64,000 bases of DNA, taken from NCBI GenBank assembly GCA_020525365.1, contig JAIZOF010000001.1, positions 1,077,456 to 1,141,455 of the forward strand, read 5' to 3'. Positions 36,227 through 45,418 of the stretch are shown here, one piece after another. The translations under genes and the position numbers were made by a program. Position 1 is the stretch's first letter. The number at the start of each line of letters is the position of its first letter. The notes below the pieces were generated by a model, which searched no databases, was not told where the DNA came from, and was given only the letters and a program-made list of their open reading frames with translations. Source of the DNA: Sulfurovum sp. (GTDB lineage: Bacteria > Campylobacterota > Campylobacteria > Campylobacterales > Sulfurovaceae).

Positions 36227-37309
36227 ATGTTCAAAACATCTTTTACGGGCTTAGTGGTCTTAGGACTTTTAGTAGTCAGTACAACAGCATACGGAGTTAC
36301 CAATAGTACTGGTGGTTCTAGTTATAAACATGCAGTTGATAGTCGCCATATCTCTGGTGACTATGATATACCAGTACTTGGAGGTTCTGCGGACACCCAT
36401 ATACGTACATTGATGGATCTAAACGAAACAGATAGATTAGACCAATTATTTACTGCATGTTTAAAAGGAGAGATAAAAATTGAATTTATGAGCCATGAGT
36501 ATGGTTGTGTAGTGAGTCCAGCAGGTAGAGTATGGCTAGACAGAAACACAGGTGCTTCTAGAGTTGCTCAAGAACTGAGAGACTCAAGAGCGTGGGGTGG
36601 TTTTTTCCAATGGGGAAGAGTACCAGACGGACATGAGTATGGTGGATCACTCTATCAAAAAAATAGATCAAGAAATACACCAACATCACCATATCCTGGA
36701 GCTTGGTTTGGGGTTCCACAACACATGCTGTATGATTTTGACTTAAACGATTGGTCAGATGATGATTTTGATGGTACAAAAAGACAAGCTTACTGGTCAA
36801 CCATAGACGGTACAGCTGTATGTCCTGCAGGATTTAGAGTACCAAATATAAAAGAGTGGCTTGCAGAAGGAAAGTTCTGGGGTGCAGATAGCGATCCTTG
36901 GGACGATCATGGGATGGCAAGAGCATTTGGAGGTCCATTAAAACTTCCATTACCAGGATTCTTGTTGCCTTCTAAAGAGCATGTAAAGTATCATATGGCT
37001 CAGGACGATACCTATAGAACAGAGTTTGCTACAACAAACCATGATGCTATCTATTGGGCTACTGAACCTGGTCACAGAACCGATTTAGATGATACTGCAG
37101 CGGCATATTATTTCTATTGGAATGAAAATGCTCCACACGGTGAGCATGCATCACTTCATTATGATACAGAGTTCAATAGGGTAAAAGGTGGATCTGTACG
37201 TTGTATTATGGATGAGATGGTTACTCCAGATATATCAAATATAGATCTATCTGCACTAGATGCAAGTGTATCTGAAGAAGATGCAAATGATGCAAATGCA
37301 TCAAACTAA
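36227..37309 (+). CDS. Secreted FISUMP-domain protein A2, lacking normal promoter and ribosome site
   Basis: This 360-residue homologue of A1 has the same layout: signal peptide, FISUMP domain with VWLDRNTGAS, CPAGFRVP and SVRCIMDE, and acidic tail. From nt 36623 it is identical to A1; its first 130 codons are the most divergent of the three A genes (for example SSYKHAVDSRHISGD). The leader resembles that of A1 but lacks the TATAAT/inverted-repeat segment and the AAGGAG site: the ATG is preceded by TATATGTTAAAAT. It may be silent, weakly expressed, or serve as a donor for recombination. Confidence 0.8.
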   Translation: MFKTSFTGLVVLGLLVVSTTAYGVTNSTGGSSYKHAVDSRHISGDYDIPVLGGSADTHIRTLMDLNETDRLDQLFTACLKGEIKIEFMSHEYGCVVSPAGRVWLDRNTGASRVAQELRDSRAWGGFFQWGRVPDGHEYGGSLYQKNRSRNTPTSPYPGAWFGVPQHMLYDFDLNDWSDDDFDGTKRQAYWSTIDGTAVCPAGFRVPNIKEWLAEGKFWGADSDPWDDHGMARAFGGPLKLPLPGFLLPSKEHVKYHMAQDDTYRTEFATTNHDAIYWATEPGHRTDLDDTAAAYYFYWNENAPHGEHASLHYDTEFNRVKGGSVRCIMDEMVTPDISNIDLSALDASVSEEDANDANASN

Positions 37310-37381
37310 ACTGTATATAGTTTAAGTCAATAAATTAATACCTTTAAGGAGAGAATAAATATGTTTAAAACATCTTTAATA
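36623..37381 (+). repeat. 759-bp direct repeat, copy 2 (3' part of A2 plus start of B1)
   Basis: This is the second copy of the block at 35394-36152; see that entry. Here the B reading frame continues beyond the repeat end, so this copy keeps more of the ancestral A-B arrangement. Confidence 0.93.
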
Positions 37382-38297
37382 GGTCTAGTGGCCTTTGGAA
37401 TTTTAACAAGCAGTACGGCGTTATATGCAGTAGGATCACTTGCACCTTACGATAAAAATCGTTACGCATTTGGGGAGAAAAAGAATGACGGGAAAACATT
37501 TCCGAAAATAGACTGTAATGGTTGGTATACTTGGTATCAAGGGTTTAAGTATGGCTGTATCGTATCTAATACAGGTAGAGTATGGCTAGACAGAAACATA
37601 GGTGCTTCAAGTGTATCTAAAAATGGAGAAGACCCTGCATCATTTGGTGGTTGGTTCCAGTGGGGTAGACCATTTACTGGGCATGCACTTAGGGTAACAA
37701 GATACCACCAAGATATTGGTGGTGACCGTTTTGCTCTTCAAAATCCATTTTTAGATGATAACGATTTTTATTGTATTAACCCTAACTCAGACTATCTGAT
37801 TACATCAGAAGTTCGAGATGCAGATGGAGTATCGAGATCAGCATATTGGTCAAGAGCAGATGGTTATGGTAGTTATGATGCAAATAGAAGTTCCACTCCA
37901 CCAGATAGCTCCGCTCCACCAGCTATATGTCCTCAAGGATTTAGAGTACCGACATTAAGAGAGATGGAAGCAGAAGTTGCTTCTTGGAATTCACTTGATG
38001 CACGTGGAGCATTTGAGTCTTTAAAACTTCCATTGGGAGGAAATGAGATGGAGCCACAATGGTCATTACATCACTAGTCTGATTATCTATCTTAACAGTG
38101 ATTACAACCCATATTGGGAGATGATACTCGATTTGGCTGCAAATTGGTGGTTACTGGACCGTTGCTAACCACAGATACTGATCATGGTGCACAATGCACC
38201 AAATCCATTAGTAGATCGTAATATATGGTGGGCTGGAAAATATGGAGCTTCATCTCGCGGGATGGGTTACATGGTTCAAGCTGTATCTGATGTTTGA
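37361..38297 (+). pseudogene. Frameshifted B-type FISUMP gene B1
   Basis: The frame opens with AAGGAGAG and ATG 51 nt after A2 and codes a signal peptide and FISUMP sequence (GCIVSNTGRVWLDRNIGAS, FGGWFQWGR, AICPQGFRVPTLREM) to 38077, where it ends early. Compared with B2 there is an extra A in GGAGGAAATGAG near 38042, more single-base changes over the next 60 bases and a gap near 38192. In another frame the true C-terminus is readable (PNPLVDRNIWWAGKYG, then RGMGYMVQAVSDV) up to TGA 38295. It is therefore the most complete B sequence, but not translatable in full. Confidence 0.85.
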
Positions 38298-38346
38298 TTG
38301 AAGACTATTTAATATTAATTGATTGTGATATTCATCCATTTGCTTT

Positions 38347-38850
38347 GAGTAATATTTACGTACTAATTTTCACACAAATAAAATAAAAACAGATATTTAT
38401 AAAAACAATTCAAATTCTTTAATCACATTAAGATATAATTCAGTACTCGTATATTATAATACGAGCGTGAATGTGATCACAAAAAATATTTTCAAGGAGA
38501 AAAAAATATGTTCAAAACATCTTTTACGGGCTTAGCGGCCTTAGGACTTTTAGTAGTCAGTACAACAGCGTATGGATTGACCAATCGTACTGGTGGTCCT
38601 AGTTATAAAAATGTAGTTGATAGTACCCATATCTCTGGTGACTATGATATACCAGTACTTGGAGGTTCTGCGGAAACTCATATACGTACATTGATGGATC
38701 TAAATGAAACAGACAGAGTAGACGAATTACTTACTTCATGTTTAGAAGGAAAGGTAAAAATTGAATTTATGAACCATGAGTATGGTTGTGTAGTGAGTCC
38801 AGCAGGTAGAGTATGGCTAGACAGAAACACAGGTGCTTCTAGAGTTGCTC
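38347..38850 (+). repeat. 504-bp direct repeat, copy 2 (promoter plus 5' half of A3)
   Basis: This is identical to 34837-35340. Its left 23 bases are the tail of the outer-membrane gene that lies before A1, displaced here by the duplication. Confidence 0.93.
38434..38465 (+). promoter_or_regulatory. Duplicated promoter with inverted repeat before A3
   Basis: This is an exact copy of 34924-34955, with two TATAAT boxes and the CTCGTAT / ATACGAG inverted repeat. It is followed by the same AAGGAG ribosome site. A1 and A3 therefore should share regulation, unlike A2. Confidence 0.5.
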
Positions 38851-39557
38851 AAGAACTGAGAGACTCAAGAGCGTGGGGTGGTTTTTTCCAATGGGGAAGA
38901 GTACCAGACGGACATGAGTATGGTGGATCACTCTATCAAAAAAATAGATCAAGAAATACACCAACATCACCATACCCTGGAGCTTGGTTTGGAGCTCCAC
39001 AACACATGCTGTATGATTTTGATCTAAACGATTGGTCAGATGATGATCCTGATGGTCAAAAAAGGCAAGCTTACTGGTCAACTCTAGACGGTACGGCTGT
39101 ATGTCCTGCAGGATTTAGAGTGCCAACTATAAGAGAGTGGGATGTAGAATCAAAGATATGGGGTGAAGATAGCGAATCTGATTGGCATAATTGGGGAATA
39201 GAGAGAGCATTTAACTCTAACTTTAAGCTTCCATTACCAGGATTCTTGTTGCCTTCCAAAGAGCATGTAAAGTATCATATAGATAAGATATGGAAATACC
39301 GAACAGAATCATATACTGTGAATCATGATGCTTTTTATTGGGCTTCTGATCCTGGCACTAACGAGCTGTACGAAGATACTGCAAAGGCACTATATTTTTA
39401 TTGGAATGAAAACCCTGAACATGGTGAAACAGCAGCAATTAAGAGAACTACAGAGTTTAACCGTGTAAAGGGTGGATCTGTACGCTGTATTATGGATGAG
39501 TCAATTGCTACTCCAGATATAAATGGATCTGCAGAAGATACAAGTACATCAAACTAA
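38508..39557 (+). CDS. Secreted FISUMP-domain protein A3
   Basis: This 349-residue protein has a signal peptide and FISUMP domain and is the third A gene. Codons 1-114 are identical to A1, and the next part (QELRDSRAWGGFFQWGRVP) matches A2. From about residue 160 it is its own variant: DDDPDGQKRQ, PTIREWDVESKIWG, HIDKIWKYRTES and a different acidic tail ending SAEDTSTSN. Core motifs CPAGFRVP and GGSVRCIMDE are kept. It has a full promoter and AAGGAG and should be expressed. It probably pairs with B2 downstream. Confidence 0.85.
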   Translation: MFKTSFTGLAALGLLVVSTTAYGLTNRTGGPSYKNVVDSTHISGDYDIPVLGGSAETHIRTLMDLNETDRVDELLTSCLEGKVKIEFMNHEYGCVVSPAGRVWLDRNTGASRVAQELRDSRAWGGFFQWGRVPDGHEYGGSLYQKNRSRNTPTSPYPGAWFGAPQHMLYDFDLNDWSDDDPDGQKRQAYWSTLDGTAVCPAGFRVPTIREWDVESKIWGEDSESDWHNWGIERAFNSNFKLPLPGFLLPSKEHVKYHIDKIWKYRTESYTVNHDAFYWASDPGTNELYEDTAKALYFYWNENPEHGETAAIKRTTEFNRVKGGSVRCIMDESIATPDINGSAEDTSTSN

Positions 39558-39608
39558 ACTGTATATAGTTTAAGTCAATAAATTAATATCTTTAAGGAGA
39601 AAATAAAT

Positions 39609-40511
39609 ATGTTTAAAACATCTTTAATAGGTCTAGCGGCCTTTGGAATTTTAACAAGCAGTACGGCGTTATATGCAGTAGGATCATCTGCAGCTTACGA
39701 TAAAAATCGTTATGCATTTGGAGATAAGAAGAATGACAAGAAAACATTTCCGAAAATAGACTGTAATAGTTGGTTTACTTGGTATCAAGGGCTTAAGTAT
39801 GGCTGTATCGTATCTAATACAGGTAGAGTATGGCTAGACAGAAACGTAGGTGCTTCAAGTGTATCTAAAAATGGAGAAGACCCTGCATCATATGGTGGTT
39901 GGCTCCAGTGGGGTAGACCATTTACTGGGCATGCACTTAGGGTAACAAGATACCACCAAGATATTGGTGGTGACCGCTATGCCCTTCAAAATCCATTTTT
40001 AGATGATAAAGATTTTTATTGTATTTACCCTAACTCAGACTATCTGATTACATCAGAAGTTCGAGATGAAAGTGGAGCATTGAGATCAGCATATTGGTCA
40101 AGAGCAGATGGTTATGGTAGTTATGATGCAAATAGAAGTTCCACTCCACCAGATAGCTCCGCTCCACCAGCTGTATGTCCTCAAGGATTTAGAGTACCGA
40201 CATTAAGAGAGATGGAAGCAGAAGTTGCTTCTTGGAATTCACTTGATGCACGTGGAGCATTTGAGTCTTTAAAACTTCCATTGGGAGGAATGAGATGGAG
40301 CCACAACGGTAATTACATCACTAGGTCTGATTATCTATCTAACAGTGATTACAACCCATATTGGGGAGATGATACTGGACGGGCTGCAATTGGTGGTTAC
40401 TGGACTGCTACACCACAAGATAATGATCATGGTGCACACGCACTAACTATTTGTTACAGAAAATACAGTTTAACCCTTACTATGATACACTCTGGCTTGC
40501 AGGCGATATAG
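39609..40511 (+). pseudogene. B-type FISUMP gene B2, 3'-truncated by deletion
   Basis: The gene starts with AAGGAGAA and ATG, 51 nt after A3. It codes signal peptide and FISUMP sequence in one open frame through CPQGFRVPTLREM, GYWTATPQ and HGAHALTIC, then meets sequence of the apaH gene at about 40450. The last 20 or so codons (RKYSLTLTMIHSGLQAI) are apaH DNA read in the wrong frame. The expected C-terminal VDRNIWWAGKYG...VQAV end, visible in B1, is missing. The truncated protein would lack the final strand and cysteine of the domain. Confidence 0.82.
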
Positions 40512-41209
40512 TCAATCGGGGCGATAGCTCTTTGGAGACACTGGAGTATCTCTATAACATCCGTGATGCCGTCAAGTTGGTACTGGGCAACCATGATATA
40601 ATGCTTATTGCTGCCTATTATGGTATTAGAAAGTCTAACCCAACCATTGATCCAATATTGTCATCACCCATAGCAAAAGAGCTCATAGAGTGGCTACAGT
40701 CACAAAAAATCCTACATGTAGACTTCTCTTTAGGATACTGTATGGCGCATGCTGGTATCTCTCCAGAATTTGATTTAGGAATGGCAATGGAGTATGCCAA
40801 GCGTATTGAGACAAAACTACAAAGTAGCAGTGCAACAGAATGGTTGATGAAGGTATTCAAGTGTGGTATTGATCGGTTTGATAGGCATGCATCACCTGAA
40901 GACATTGACCGTTACGTTGTTAGTTCATTTACCCGTATGCGCTATTGCTATAAAGATAATCAACTCGATTTTAAACAAAAGGGTGCACCAACTACTGAAG
41001 TGAGGTCTAAGGGAATGAAGCCATGGTTTGAGTGCGATAACCGTAAGGAGATCGAATTGAAGATTATTTTTGGGCATTGGTCAACACTGGGATTCTATCA
41101 TGATGAAAATGTACTTGCACTTGATACAGGATGTCTGTGGGGAGGGAAACTTACCGCTGCTCGCATTGATCTTCTTGAATCAAAAATAATTCAGTTAGAT
41201 TGTAGATAA
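40451..41209 (+). pseudogene. apaH: Symmetrical diadenosine tetraphosphatase, N-terminus deleted
   Basis: The frame reads ApaH from about its 18th residue: LLQKIQFNPYYDTLWLAGDI, VNRGDSSLETL, VLGNHDIMLIA, AHAGISPEFDL and FGHWSTLGF. ApaH is a calcineurin-like phosphoesterase that hydrolyses Ap4A to two ADP. The N-terminal strand and the GDxQGC motif that supplies the first metal ligands are absent, since DNA upstream of 40451 belongs to the truncated B2 gene. A TTG at 40451 could start translation, but there is no ribosome site and the product should be inactive. The rest has no stop or frameshift, so the deletion is probably recent. Confidence 0.82.
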
Positions 41210-41266
41210 AATACATAAAACTACAATATATAGCCTATTTTAAGATAGTTATTTTTAAAAAAGGAG

Positions 41267-41295
41267 ATAGAAGAAGAGAGCATTCTTCATTCTAT
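41267..41295 (-). terminator. Terminator of the ftsA-ftsZ operon
   Basis: Right after the ftsZ stop the reverse strand has ATAGAATGAAGA, a six-base loop, TCTTCTTCTAT and then CTCCTTTTTT. The stem has one bulge and is AT-rich, but with the T-run it fits an intrinsic terminator. It also faces the end of the convergent apaH remnant. Confidence 0.55.
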
Positions 41296-41296
41296 A

Positions 41297-42445
41297 TTAG
41301 TCCATTTGTTTTCTCATAAAAGTAGGAATATCAATAATGTCTTCTTGACTACCATCATATCCACCGACTACTTTACGAGTGTTGATTGTATTAATTGTAT
41401 TGGTACTATTTAAGAGTGTCTCTTGTGTTTTGGTTTTAGGCGGTAGTTCAGAAATGGTACTCTTGTCTTCAAAGCCTGTTGCAATAATTGTAATCTTCAC
41501 TTCATCGATTTCCATATCTGAATTGGTCGTTGTACCAAAGATAACCGATGCATCTCCATCTACACTCTCTTCAACGATACCCATTGATTCACCAATTTCC
41601 ATAATAGGGTAATCAGGATGAATATCAAAGTGTACCAATACACCCATTGCACCATCAATACTGACATTATCAAGCAGTGGAGACTCAATGGCAGCTTTAA
41701 CTGCATCATAAGCAGCATTTGTGCCACGGCTGTGACCTGTACCCATAAGTGCGAGTCCTCTGTGACTCATAACTGTTTCAACATCGGCAAAGTCAAGATT
41801 GATATCATTTTCTCCATGTGAGAGAATCACTTTTGAGATACCCCCAACTGCCTGTGCTAGGATATCATCGACTAGTCTAAAGCTTTCTTTAATACCAAGA
41901 TTTTTTTCAACAATTGAAAGGAGTCTTTCATTAGGTATGACAATAATGGAGTCACTTTCAAGTTTGAGTTCTTCAAGACCTTCTTTTGCAAGTTTAGTTC
42001 TCTTGCGTCCTTCAAATCTAAATGGACTTGTTACAATAGAGACAGTCAATGCACCCACCTCTTTGGCTGCTTGCGCAATGATTGGCGCAGCACCCGTACC
42101 TGTTCCTCCACCAAGACCAGCAGAGATAAAGACAATATCAGCACCTTTAACCATGGATTTAATTTCTTCAAAACTCTCTAATGCTGCTTCACGACCTTTT
42201 TCTGGAACCATACCTGCTCCCAAACCTCGAGTAGCACTGATCCCAAGTTGCATTTTGTATGGTGCCAGTGAACTTTCAAGTGCCTGAGCATCTGTATTGG
42301 CAACGATAAGATCAATACCATCAACCCCCTCTTGGATCATATGGTCAATCATGTTCCCACCACCACCACCAACACCAATTGCTTTTATTTTTGCACCATC
42401 GGTATGATACTTTTTTTCAACAATATCAATTTCAAATTCTTTCAT
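41297..42445 (-). CDS. ftsZ: Cell division GTPase FtsZ
   Basis: FtsZ (382 residues) is the tubulin homologue that forms the division ring. Signatures are the nucleotide-binding GVGGGGGNM near residue 24, NTDAQAL, the tubulin GTP motif GGGTGTGAAP near 113, and NDINLDFADVETVM. After a variable linker (about 325-370) comes the conserved tail DIPTFMRKQMD, which binds FtsA. It is 36 nt downstream of ftsA, with AGGAGAG before the ATG. Confidence 0.98.
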   Translation of the reverse strand: MKEFEIDIVEKKYHTDGAKIKAIGVGGGGGNMIDHMIQEGVDGIDLIVANTDAQALESSLAPYKMQLGISATRGLGAGMVPEKGREAALESFEEIKSMVKGADIVFISAGLGGGTGTGAAPIIAQAAKEVGALTVSIVTSPFRFEGRKRTKLAKEGLEELKLESDSIIVIPNERLLSIVEKNLGIKESFRLVDDILAQAVGGISKVILSHGENDINLDFADVETVMSHRGLALMGTGHSRGTNAAYDAVKAAIESPLLDNVSIDGAMGVLVHFDIHPDYPIMEIGESMGIVEESVDGDASVIFGTTTNSDMEIDEVKITIIATGFEDKSTISELPPKTKTQETLLNSTNTINTINTRKVVGGYDGSQEDIIDIPTFMRKQMD

Positions 42446-42481
42446 TTTTCTCTCCTACAATTTTTTTCTATAGATTGATAA

Positions 42482-43861
42482 CTAAAAGAGCTGTTTTGTC
42501 CAATTAAAAAACCTTTCAACAGGATTATTCTTTTGTGCGTTTGAATTAGGTAAATCATCAAATATAACAGTTGTTTCCACCTCACTTTTTTCCTCTTCTG
42601 AAAGTAGTGTTTCAGTTTGTGGCTCCTGTTGTGTGTGTTCAAGTTTTATATCTTCCAAATTATTATCAGTACGGGTAAATGTTTTGGAATGAAGCATCTC
42701 TTGGTTAAAATTAATTTCATACTGAGTATACTCTCCAGCTTTGTATAGAAGAAGACCAACGACAGTAGCATAAGAAGGGTTTCTTAATTCGCCAAAGAGA
42801 CCTTCCAACTCTCGTGGTTTTGCAATCCTTACTGGCAAGGAAGTGAAAACTGACTGCGCAAGTTCTCTAATACCTTTAAGTTTTGTCATCCCCCCAGTCA
42901 AAATAACACCTGCACCAATCTGTTCTTTGAGTGTGGATTTTTCTAGTAATTTGTCAAGAATCATTAGTGCCTCTTCAACACGGGCAAAGATAACAGAACG
43001 TACAATCTCAAGAGAGACATCATTTCGATTCTCTTCTTCCTCTCCAATAATAGGAAATTCAATTACTTCATTGCTTGTTTCAGAAAGATCTCCATACTGT
43101 ATTTTAACCTCCTCTGCTACCTGAAGTGGTGTATGAAGTGCCATGGAGAGATCGTTTGTGATATGATTAGATCCAACACCAAGAAAATCATTGTAACGAA
43201 TGGAGTTACCTACATGAACGACAAGATTACTTGTTTGTCCACCAAGGTCAATGATTGCAGCACCAAGCTCCTTTTCATCTCTGTCCATAACGGCTATTGT
43301 TGAGGCATAACCACTTAGGACAATGTTGTCAATCTCTATACCAGCAGAACGTACTGCTTTTTTAAGATTGGAGAGATTGGATTTTTGTGTTATGATGATA
43401 TTGGCATCAACCTCCATGCGACTAGCATTCATTCCAAATGGATCTTCGACGAAACCTTGATCATCTACTCTAAAGTTATAGGGAAGTACATGGATTACTT
43501 CATATTCATTGGGAATTTTAGCATTGTAAAGTGCTGTTTGAAGGACACGATTAATCTCCTTAATAGAGATATCTTTATGTGCAATATTAACAATACCAGT
43601 GGAGTTAAGACTTTTGGCATAAGCATTTGAAATAGAAACAATCGCAGAGGTAATATTGTTTCCCGCAATACGTTTGGCATTACTAATAGCTTTTTTGATA
43701 GACTTAGAAGCCATCTCTATGTTGGTGATAGCACCTTTTTTGACACCTCGTGACTTAGAGACACCATGACCAAGTACCTGCACTCCTTCATCTTTTATTT
43801 CAGCTATAATGGCACAAATTTTTGTGGAGCCAATGTCTATGGCTAAAATCGTATCACTCAA
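42482..43861 (-). CDS. ftsA: Cell division protein FtsA
   Basis: FtsA (459 residues) is an actin-like ATPase that tethers FtsZ to the membrane. The phosphate-1 motif AIDIGSTKICAIIAE, AAIIDLGGQTSNLVV (phosphate-2) and GVILTGGMTKLKGI are present. After an acidic linker, the C-terminus ERFFNWTKQLF forms the amphipathic membrane-targeting helix. Start overlaps the stop of the upstream SurA-N gene by 4 nt (ATGA). Confidence 0.97.
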   Translation of the reverse strand: MSDTILAIDIGSTKICAIIAEIKDEGVQVLGHGVSKSRGVKKGAITNIEMASKSIKKAISNAKRIAGNNITSAIVSISNAYAKSLNSTGIVNIAHKDISIKEINRVLQTALYNAKIPNEYEVIHVLPYNFRVDDQGFVEDPFGMNASRMEVDANIIITQKSNLSNLKKAVRSAGIEIDNIVLSGYASTIAVMDRDEKELGAAIIDLGGQTSNLVVHVGNSIRYNDFLGVGSNHITNDLSMALHTPLQVAEEVKIQYGDLSETSNEVIEFPIIGEEEENRNDVSLEIVRSVIFARVEEALMILDKLLEKSTLKEQIGAGVILTGGMTKLKGIRELAQSVFTSLPVRIAKPRELEGLFGELRNPSYATVVGLLLYKAGEYTQYEINFNQEMLHSKTFTRTDNNLEDIKLEHTQQEPQTETLLSEEEKSEVETTVIFDDLPNSNAQKNNPVERFFNWTKQLF

Positions 43862-45333
43862 TTTGTGAGTCCCCCCATATATACTTTGGTTGGATATTTG
43901 GTATCCAAAATTTTAATAAGATTGGATTTAAATATCTTCTGTTTTACCATAGCTACAGTATCTTTGATGACCTGATCTTGTTTTTTGTCTATAGGCAGAT
44001 ACTTCTGTGCTATAATATTGTAAACTATTATTTTATTTGACACACTAATAGTACCCTTTTTTTGCGAAGATGTAAAGAGTCTTTGTAGAAATTGTAAACT
44101 TTCTTGTGAATTTAGTTTTTTAAGATTGTCAAACTTATTTAGATTTATAAACCCAGACACCTTTCCATTGGATTTTTTAAGTGTTTTCAATGTTGTCTGT
44201 GCAAGTGACAACAGCGCCTCTTTTTTTATTAGTTTTCTATAAAATTTTGTTACCGCTGATTCAGCTTCTTTAAATGTCATAATCTTTGGTTCTGTAATAG
44301 CTGTAATTTTAACAGTAGCATATCTATCGTTGACAACTTTTGGTTTAAGAATATCCCCTTTCTGTTTTTGCTGTATTGTTTCCCAAAGTACTCTGCTGAG
44401 CTTTGGATCATTGAGGGAAAGTGTTATCTCTTCGCTACTTTGTCTCTTTCCTTTTTTAAAAGCAATGTATGCCTTTTGTGCTATTTTCTTAGTCTTTTTG
44501 AGCTTAAGATCCTTCAAAACTTTATTTTTTGCATCTTTGAATAAGAGTTGCTTGCCTTTTTTGTCAGTATAACTGAAACTATTGGTCTCGTAGAAGTGTT
44601 TTAGCTCATCATCAGTAACCTTTGTATTGTTACTTTTAATCCATACGATCTGCAAACCATAACGCTTCGGAGTCATAAACTGTTCTTTGTTCTTTTCCCA
44701 AAAGGTTTTGAGCTTTTTTCTGTCTATTTTTGGGTTTACGTCATCTTCTGTCAACACACGGTACTCTATTTTATCTGCCATGCTCATGGCCGCACCAATT
44801 GCTTTCTCTTCAAGTGGAAGTGAACCCACACTTAGTAGACTAAAAAGTTTTGTAATAATAATTTCATCTTGGAGTATCTCTTCAAATACTTTTGCCTTGA
44901 GTCTCTTTGATTTAAGGTACATATCGTAAATACTTCTGTCAAATTTACCATCTTTTTGAAAACCTTTGATCGACCCTAGTGTACGTGCTACCTCTTCATC
45001 AGAGGCAATAAGTCCTATATCCTTTGCATAGTTAAGTAGTTTTGCCTGCACTTCAACACTAGAGAATGCCTGCCGTAAAAGCCCAAGTTCTTTAGCTTTT
45101 TTATTATCAAACTCTCCTTTGAATTTTTGATTGTATCGGTCATAAAGATTATTGTAAGTTACGTTAAATCTAGATTGTTTAATCTCAATATCTCCAACCT
45201 TTGCTATATTTCCTGCTTTTGTGCTAAAATCGTAGCTTCCCCAGCCTACAAAACCAGCACCAATGAATGCGATGGTTGAGACCCAAATGGTCCATACAAG
45301 GTATTTATTATGTTTTTGCATCCAACTAATCAT
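43858..45333 (-). CDS. SurA-N-domain membrane-anchored chaperone (PpiD-like)
   Basis: This protein of about 491 residues has one N-terminal membrane helix (YLVWTIWVSTIAFIGAGFVG) and a periplasmic SurA_N-type region (KVGDIEIKQSRFNVTYNN), as in PpiD. I see no clear parvulin catalytic domain in the rest, which is Lys-rich and helical, so a chaperone role for exported proteins is more likely than isomerase activity. I put the start at ATG 45333; the frame extends upstream into the divergent bioA gene without similarity. It is coupled to ftsA, an arrangement seen in other Campylobacterota. Confidence 0.83.
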   Translation of the reverse strand: MISWMQKHNKYLVWTIWVSTIAFIGAGFVGWGSYDFSTKAGNIAKVGDIEIKQSRFNVTYNNLYDRYNQKFKGEFDNKKAKELGLLRQAFSSVEVQAKLLNYAKDIGLIASDEEVARTLGSIKGFQKDGKFDRSIYDMYLKSKRLKAKVFEEILQDEIIITKLFSLLSVGSLPLEEKAIGAAMSMADKIEYRVLTEDDVNPKIDRKKLKTFWEKNKEQFMTPKRYGLQIVWIKSNNTKVTDDELKHFYETNSFSYTDKKGKQLLFKDAKNKVLKDLKLKKTKKIAQKAYIAFKKGKRQSSEEITLSLNDPKLSRVLWETIQQKQKGDILKPKVVNDRYATVKITAITEPKIMTFKEAESAVTKFYRKLIKKEALLSLAQTTLKTLKKSNGKVSGFINLNKFDNLKKLNSQESLQFLQRLFTSSQKKGTISVSNKIIVYNIIAQKYLPIDKKQDQVIKDTVAMVKQKIFKSNLIKILDTKYPTKVYMGGLTN

Positions 45334-45418
45334 TCTTCTATCTGCCTTCTTTAGGTAAAATTTGTATAATATTCTATTCAACTTGTGATTAATACTAACT
45401 TGAATAAAAGGACAATCT

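Noticed and set aside
37361-38077. B1 as a functional short FISUMP gene
   Set aside because: It ends NEMEPQWSLHH after an extra A in a run, and the true C-terminal sequence follows in another frame, so it is a frameshift and not a shorter variant.
34998-40511. Diversity-generating retroelement target (C-type-lectin-like variable proteins)
   Set aside because: No reverse transcriptase gene or template repeat is present, and differences among copies are blocky and at all base types, not concentrated at adenines. Recombination explains them better.
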